Positions 43,209 through 43,618 of a stretch of DNA of 43,618 nucleotides are shown one piece after another. The position numbers and the translations under genes were made by a program. Numbering within the stretch: position 1 is the stretch's first letter; each line of letters opens with the position of its first letter. A model generated the notes under the pieces. It made no database searches. It saw nothing but the letters and a program-made list of their open reading frames with translations, and had not been told where the DNA came from. Origin of the DNA: an uncultured Lachnospiraceae bacterium (GTDB lineage Bacteria; Bacillota; Clostridia; Lachnospirales; Lachnospiraceae); the NCBI GenBank assembly GCA_947174015.1, contig CAMWHJ010000023.1:1-43618 (forward strand). Reading direction: 5' to 3'.

Positions 43209-43520
43209 CTATAGGCAGGCCGAGATTTTATCCGGCACTTTTTCCTTCCAATGCCCCATCCTTCTGCCGGAGGGCATCTTCTGCCATACATCAACTTTCC
43301 CTTCCTTCAGCTTCCTTACTGACTCCCTAAACTGCGCCTCCGCAAACGGGCGGACGATGAAGTCAAAGATATGCATCCGTATTGCCACTCTCACGAAGTA
43401 GGGGGCATCCGTGATCCATACCACCAGCGTGCCGCCAAACATCTCCCGGCAGGCACAGGCAAGCTCCATGCCCTGTGCGCCGTCCACGGCTACCACCACA
43501 AGGTCGCACTTCCGTTCCAG
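43209..43520 (-). pseudogene. Response-regulator receiver fragment
   Basis: The frame begins after a double stop (TAG TGA) near 43525 and reads CDLVVVAVDGAQGMELACAC, then LVVWITDAPYFVRVAIRMHI and FDFIVRPFAEAQFRESVRKL. This is the second half of a CheY-like receiver as found in LytTR-type regulators (ITD for the switch Thr/Ser, RPF for the conserved KP). The N-terminal acidic pocket and the output domain are missing. It lies 30 bp upstream of the surface gene and may be part of its old control region. Confidence 0.55.
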
Positions 43521-43563
43521 TCACTATATGTAAAAAGACACGGCAAATGGACAGACTTATCCC

Positions 43564-43618
<55 letters not shown>

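Overview
The window looks like chromosomal DNA of a low-GC anaerobic Firmicute, most probably a Lachnospiraceae-type gut Clostridium. Reasons: strong AGGAGG ribosome sites, a CIRCE-controlled clpB, Rrf2 and Fur-family regulators, Tn916/Tn1549-like conjugative-element scars, and a large surface protein with Cys/His repeats of the kind common in that family. Almost everything before position 29,000 is on the minus strand. Base composition is patchy: the restriction-modification block (5-11.5 kb) is very AT-rich, while the MATE/TetR/chemoreceptor block (23-26.7 kb) and the giant surface gene (36.5-43.2 kb) are clearly GC-richer, as expected of a mosaic built by transfer.

Layout. 0.1-3.2 kb: a membrane protein and a zinc/manganese ABC importer (znuA-znuC-znuB) behind two copies of a TGCAA-N5-TTGCA operator. 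3.7-5.1 kb: a MIF-like tautomerase, a broken VOC-fold protein and a run of very small genes, two of them tandem paralogues. 5.1-11.5 kb: a tight four-gene operon: a two-domain adenine methyltransferase with an N-terminal HTH, an AlwI-family restriction endonuclease, an all-helical protein and an AAA ATPase with a C-terminal helix-hairpin-helix. The last two are not usual parts of such a system and are the best candidate here for something undescribed. 12-18.6 kb: a LytTR/DUF3021 pair, a serine hydrolase, a frameshifted CPBP protease, a Fur-family repressor and clpB with CIRCE.

18.8-24.3 kb is a graveyard: a transposase with an internal deletion, a frameshifted M6-peptidase-like fragment, an ECF sigma factor fused by deletion to its RsiV-like anti-sigma factor, an Rrf2 gene with an A7 frameshift, and a MATE pump that has lost its middle. 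TraX, a GNAT acetyltransferase and a TetR regulator there look intact. 24.8-27 kb: a methyl-accepting chemotaxis protein lying between the live tetR gene and a dead copy of the tetR 5' end that still has a consensus promoter and a perfect 14-bp inverted-repeat operator.

27-36.5 kb: two small lineage-type proteins, an ABC-2 exporter dropped into a Tn916-like sigma/HTH scar, an alpha/beta hydrolase behind a gutted TetR gene with an intact operator, an AbrB-type antitoxin that has lost its tail, several IS remnants and a second chemoreceptor. 36.5-43.2 kb: one 2225-residue, membrane-anchored surface protein. The window ends with a receiver-domain fragment and a (GTCT)n tetranucleotide run of about 14 copies that reaches the last base.

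Four copies of a short intergenic repeat (inverted termini related to GTAACTGTTCAGTA and an inner GTGCAGTAAATGCAC hairpin) sit in gaps between same-strand genes.
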